From Tumebacillus flagellatus (lineage in GTDB: Bacteria; Bacillota; Bacilli; Tumebacillales; Tumebacillaceae), in assembly GCF_000714935.1 (NCBI RefSeq), contig NZ_JMIR01000009.1, positions 61,341-125,340 on the forward strand: 64,000 nucleotides of DNA, given 5' to 3'. The position numbers and the translations under genes were made by a program. This document shows positions 61,151 through 64,000 of this stretch, piece by piece. The notes beneath the pieces are model-generated. The model was not told where the DNA came from. It saw only the letters and a list, made by a program, of their open reading frames with translations, and did not search any database. Positions within the stretch are counted from its first letter, which is position 1; every line of letters starts with the position of its first letter.

Positions 61151-62398
61151 ATGACACGTTATGGTTTAACGGATAAGCGGCAGATTTTGCTGGTGGACAT
61201 GAACTCGTTTTATGCGAGCGTGGAGCAGGCGCAGAACCCGAACCTGCGGGGCAAGCCGGTTGTGATCGTGGGCGACCCGGAGCGGCGCAGCGGGATCGTG
61301 CTGGCGGCTTCGCGGGAAGCGAAGGCGTTCGGTATCAAGACGGTCGATCCGATCTGGGAAGTGCGGCAGAAGTGCCCGCAAGCGATCTTGGTGCGGCCGC
61401 GCATGGAAACGTACATCGAAGTTTCCATGCACATTCGAGAGATCGCCAAGCGGTTTACGCCGCAAGTGGAAGTGTTCTCGATCGACGAGATGTTTCTCGA
61501 TGTGACGGGGACGGAGCGGCTCTGGGGCGATCCGTGGGAAGTGGCGCGCAAGTTTCGGGAATTGGTGCGGGAGGAGACGGGCGTGATCTGTTCGGTCGGC
61601 ATCTCGTACAACAAACTTTGCGCCAAGGTCTGCTGCGACACCAAAGCGAAGAAAGCGCCCGAAGGCATTTGGGAGTGGAAGCCGGAGGACATTGAGCGCG
61701 AGATGCACCCGCTGCCGGTGCGCGAGTTGTTCGGAGTGGGCTCGCGGATGGAGAAGCACTTTCACAGCCGGGGCTTGGTGACGATCGGCGACCTCGCCGC
61801 CTATCCGCTGCATTTATTGAAGAAACGCTTCGGGATCGTCGGCGAAGTCTACCATCTCTCCGCCAACGGGATCGACTACAGCCCGGTGACGCCGAACACG
61901 TTCCGCCAAGACATGAAGGGCTGCGGGCATATGATGACGTTGCCGCGCGACTATGAGTCGGCGGAGGAGGTCGAAGTCGTGATGTTGGAGTTGGCGGAGG
62001 AAGTGGGCCGCCGTCTGCGCCGGATGCGAAAGCGCGGGCGCACCCTCAACATCATGTGCGGGTATAAGGGCTTCATGGGCGGGTTCTCCCGCCAGTGGAC
62101 GATGCCGGACGCGACGTACATGACCCGCGATCTCTATGAAGCGGCGCGCAAACTGTTTCACCAGCATTGGGACGGTTCGCCGGTGCGCTCCATCGGGGTT
62201 TCTGTCGACAACTTGACGGACGACTCGGCGCAGCAGCTCGATTTGTTTCGCGATTGGGAGCGGGAGCGGCGGCTGGCGTACACGCTGGACAACTTGCAGG
62301 ACCGCTTCGGCAAAGCGTCTGTCATGCGCGCCGTTTCGCTGACGCACGCGGGGCAAGCGTTGGAGCGGGCGGGCAAGATCGGCGGGCACTATAAATAA
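61151..62398 (+). CDS. Y-family DNA polymerase (UvrX/YqjW or Pol IV-like)
   Basis: A 415-residue translesion polymerase. ILLVDMNSFYASVEQ holds the first catalytic Asp, EVFSIDEMFLDVTG the Asp-Glu pair. The thumb helix-hairpin-helix is in RELFGVGSRMEKHFHSRGLVTIGDLAAY, and the C-terminal little-finger domain follows. LDLFRD near the end (QQLDLFRD) is a beta-clamp binding motif (QLxLF). The DMNSFYASVEQ wording and clamp motif place it nearer to UvrX/YqjW than to DinB1. ATG 61151 follows GCGGAGGT. Two LexA boxes upstream indicate DNA-damage induction. Confidence 0.92.
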   Translation: MTRYGLTDKRQILLVDMNSFYASVEQAQNPNLRGKPVVIVGDPERRSGIVLAASREAKAFGIKTVDPIWEVRQKCPQAILVRPRMETYIEVSMHIREIAKRFTPQVEVFSIDEMFLDVTGTERLWGDPWEVARKFRELVREETGVICSVGISYNKLCAKVCCDTKAKKAPEGIWEWKPEDIEREMHPLPVRELFGVGSRMEKHFHSRGLVTIGDLAAYPLHLLKKRFGIVGEVYHLSANGIDYSPVTPNTFRQDMKGCGHMMTLPRDYESAEEVEVVMLELAEEVGRRLRRMRKRGRTLNIMCGYKGFMGGFSRQWTMPDATYMTRDLYEAARKLFHQHWDGSPVRSIGVSVDNLTDDSAQQLDLFRDWERERRLAYTLDNLQDRFGKASVMRAVSLTHAGQALERAGKIGGHYK

Positions 62399-62425
62399 TT
62401 TTTGAAATGCTCAGAATAGATTGTC

Positions 62426-62454
62426 TTGTGAACGGATGGTATATACGTTATTAT
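62426..62454 (+). promoter_or_regulatory. Promoter of the subtilase gene
   Basis: TTGTGA at 62426-62431, 17 bases, TATTAT at 62449-62454. Confidence 0.5.
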
Positions 62455-62504
62455 AAATTTAGACAGATGATAGATAAGTACAGATAAAAGGGAGGAAGTT
62501 GGTA

Positions 62505-63893
62505 ATGAAAAAGCAAAAAGCTCTCTTTCTGGCTGTCACTCTTGGGTTGACGACCGCCGCAGGCGTCTGTTTGCAAGCGGATCCGGCTCAAGCAGCGACC
62601 GGGGACAAAACCTACGTGGTCATCTTCAACCAAGAAAGCGGTCTGCCGTCCGGCTATGACAGCGCGATCACCGCTGCGGGCGGCAAGGTTTCCCGCACGC
62701 TGCCGCAATTGGGCGCTGTGGAAGTTGTGTCGAACCGGACCGACTTTACCGCGAACCTGCAAACCTCCTCGTTCGTGCAAGACGTGAGCGTGGAGAACCA
62801 TCTCTATCCGGATGTGCTTCCGGGTTCGGTTACGAAGTTGAACTCCACCGAATCGAGCAAAGCGAAATCTGATTTTTCGACGCATGATCTGTACAATGAG
62901 TTTCAATGGGATATCAAGCAAATCAACGGCAACGGCGCGGCTTGGAAATTCCCGGGCGGCACCGGCAAGTCGGTGGACGGCAAGGACATCGTCGTCGCGG
63001 TCATGGACACGGGGATTGACTACAATCACCCGGACATCAAAGGGAACTACCTCTACGGCAAATCGTTCGTTCCGGGTGAACCGGACCCGATCGACGAGTC
63101 GGGTCACGGCACGCACGTCGCAGGCGCGATTGCGGGCAACGGCCGCGTGCTCGGCGTCGGACCGGACTTGAAATTGGCTTCGTACCGCGTCTTCGGCTCG
63201 TTCGGCGGCGGTGCGACCGTAGACATTGCGACGGCGATCCGCACAGCGGCAGACGACAACGTCGATGTTATCAACATGTCGTTTGGCGGCTATGATTGGA
63301 TCCAAGACCCGTCCTCCACACCCAAGGACATGAAAGCCGATGTCAAACTGTTCGAACGCGCCATCAACTACGCGGTGAAAAAGGGCGTTACCGTCGTCGG
63401 CTCGGCCGGCAACGAGGGCGCTGATTTGCAGTCGCCGGGTCGGCTGACCAAGGAACTGTACGGTCCGGACGCGCACGGCGCAACGTTCCGCATCCCGTGG
63501 AGCAAAGATCTGATCGCCGTCTCGGCAACCGGTGAAGAGTTAAACCGCGCGTACTACTCCAACTACGGTAAAGGCATGATCACCCTCTCGGCGCCGGGCG
63601 GCGACTACGGCACCGCTTGGATGCAAGACTACAACTGGGATCTCATGGACCCGTACAAGCGTTGCCTCTCCACCGTACCGGGCGGCGGCTACGCGTGGAT
63701 GATGGGCACCTCGATGGCGTCTCCGAAAGCAGCCGCGCTGGCGGGCTTGATCATCGCGCATTACGGCAAGGACGTGCTCGCTCCGGCGAAAGTGCGCGAC
63801 ATCATGGAGAAGAGCGCGACCGACCTCGGCGCGAAAGGCTATGACGGCGAATTCGGCTACGGCTTGATCAACGCGGTCAAAGCTTTGAAGTAA
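62505..63893 (+). CDS. Secreted subtilisin-like serine protease (S8)
   Basis: A 462-residue pre-pro-subtilase. A signal peptide (KKQK, hydrophobic core, AQA near 30) is followed by an I9-type inhibitory propeptide (about 33-105, TYVVIFNQESGLPSGYDSAI). The triad is Asp in VAVMDTGIDYNHPD (about 168), His in GHGTHVAGAIAGNG (about 203) and Ser in GTSMASPKAAALAG (about 402). The oxyanion Asn lies in SAGNEG. ATG 62505 follows GGGAGG by nine bases. It is the second secreted protease in the window after the metalloprotease at 18672-20174. Confidence 0.95.
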   Translation: MKKQKALFLAVTLGLTTAAGVCLQADPAQAATGDKTYVVIFNQESGLPSGYDSAITAAGGKVSRTLPQLGAVEVVSNRTDFTANLQTSSFVQDVSVENHLYPDVLPGSVTKLNSTESSKAKSDFSTHDLYNEFQWDIKQINGNGAAWKFPGGTGKSVDGKDIVVAVMDTGIDYNHPDIKGNYLYGKSFVPGEPDPIDESGHGTHVAGAIAGNGRVLGVGPDLKLASYRVFGSFGGGATVDIATAIRTAADDNVDVINMSFGGYDWIQDPSSTPKDMKADVKLFERAINYAVKKGVTVVGSAGNEGADLQSPGRLTKELYGPDAHGATFRIPWSKDLIAVSATGEELNRAYYSNYGKGMITLSAPGGDYGTAWMQDYNWDLMDPYKRCLSTVPGGGYAWMMGTSMASPKAAALAGLIIAHYGKDVLAPAKVRDIMEKSATDLGAKGYDGEFGYGLINAVKALK

Positions 63894-64000
63894 GGGTTGC
63901 GGCAGGGGCGTTTTTTTCGAAAAAAGAGCTGAATCCTTGGTCATAGCCCCGTCAAGTAGACAGTAGAAAAAGAAGAAACTTTTATGCGGCGGCCGCTTCT

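Noticed and set aside
1..64000. CRISPR arrays, tRNA and rRNA genes
   Set aside because: No regular repeat-spacer pattern, tRNA cloverleaf sequence or rRNA segment was noticed on reading both strands.

Overview
The window looks like chromosome of a GC-rich, endospore-forming Bacillales bacterium, most probably of the Tumebacillus/Alicyclobacillaceae type. This is inferred, not searched. The grounds are sporulation genes (ylbJ, a CotF-type coat operon), a menaquinone route through futalosine, the TRAP/mtrB system of tryptophan control, tetraprenyl-beta-curcumene synthase, strong Firmicute ribosome binding sites, and Bacillus-like gene order (mtrB ... hepS-menG ... hepT-ndk ... cheR ... aroC-aroB-aroH / trpDCFBA-tyrA-aroA).

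Region 1-4.1 kb is AT-rich and mobile: a broken phage/plasmid primase-helicase tail, a WXG/LXG-type polymorphic toxin with a probable immunity gene, and a decayed IS3-family element. Region 4.2-9.1 kb is an accessory patch: a MetX-like acyltransferase, a phosphatase-fold protein without its catalytic Cys, a spore-surface-like protein, an orphan lanthipeptide-like precursor with an FDLDV leader box, a tautomerase with an internal deletion, an N-terminally truncated acetyltransferase, a nuclease toxin carrying the GNQAVQRML motif, and a small monooxygenase. Region 9.1-24.5 kb holds an ECF sigma factor with clpP, a Rieske oxygenase, a coat-protein/alcohol-dehydrogenase operon, membrane proteins (one broken at a poly-C tract), ylbJ, a purine permease, a methyltransferase, a fungalysin-like protease, a terpene synthase, an acetyltransferase, an SDR and a PilZ protein.

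Region 24.6-36.5 kb starts the conserved core: mtrB (TRAP) as its own unit, htpG behind a strong promoter with a CIRCE operator, then one menaquinone operon in which ubiX-mqnE-mqnA-mqnC sit between hepS-menG and hepT, then ndk, a patatin and cheR. Region 36.5-50 kb has a candidate structured RNA with its own promoter and terminator, a cytochrome c, a 1546-residue pseudokinase/ATPase/TPR/GAF/GGDEF protein, two small operons, a UMP-kinase-like gene, and three tandem M42 peptidases of which the third has lost active-site residues.

Region 50-60 kb is the aromatic amino acid block. aroC-aroB-aroH are followed by a promoter, an 11-triplet TRAP-binding array, an intrinsic terminator and a second GAG array over the trpD ribosome binding site, then trpD-trpC-trpF-trpB-trpA-tyrA-aroA with mostly overlapping ends. 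trpE, trpG and hisC are absent here. The trans-acting regulator (mtrB) and its RNA target are thus both in the window. Region 60-64 kb contains a short promoter-terminator RNA unit, a 49-residue protein, a membrane protein, a LexA-boxed Y-family polymerase and a secreted subtilase.
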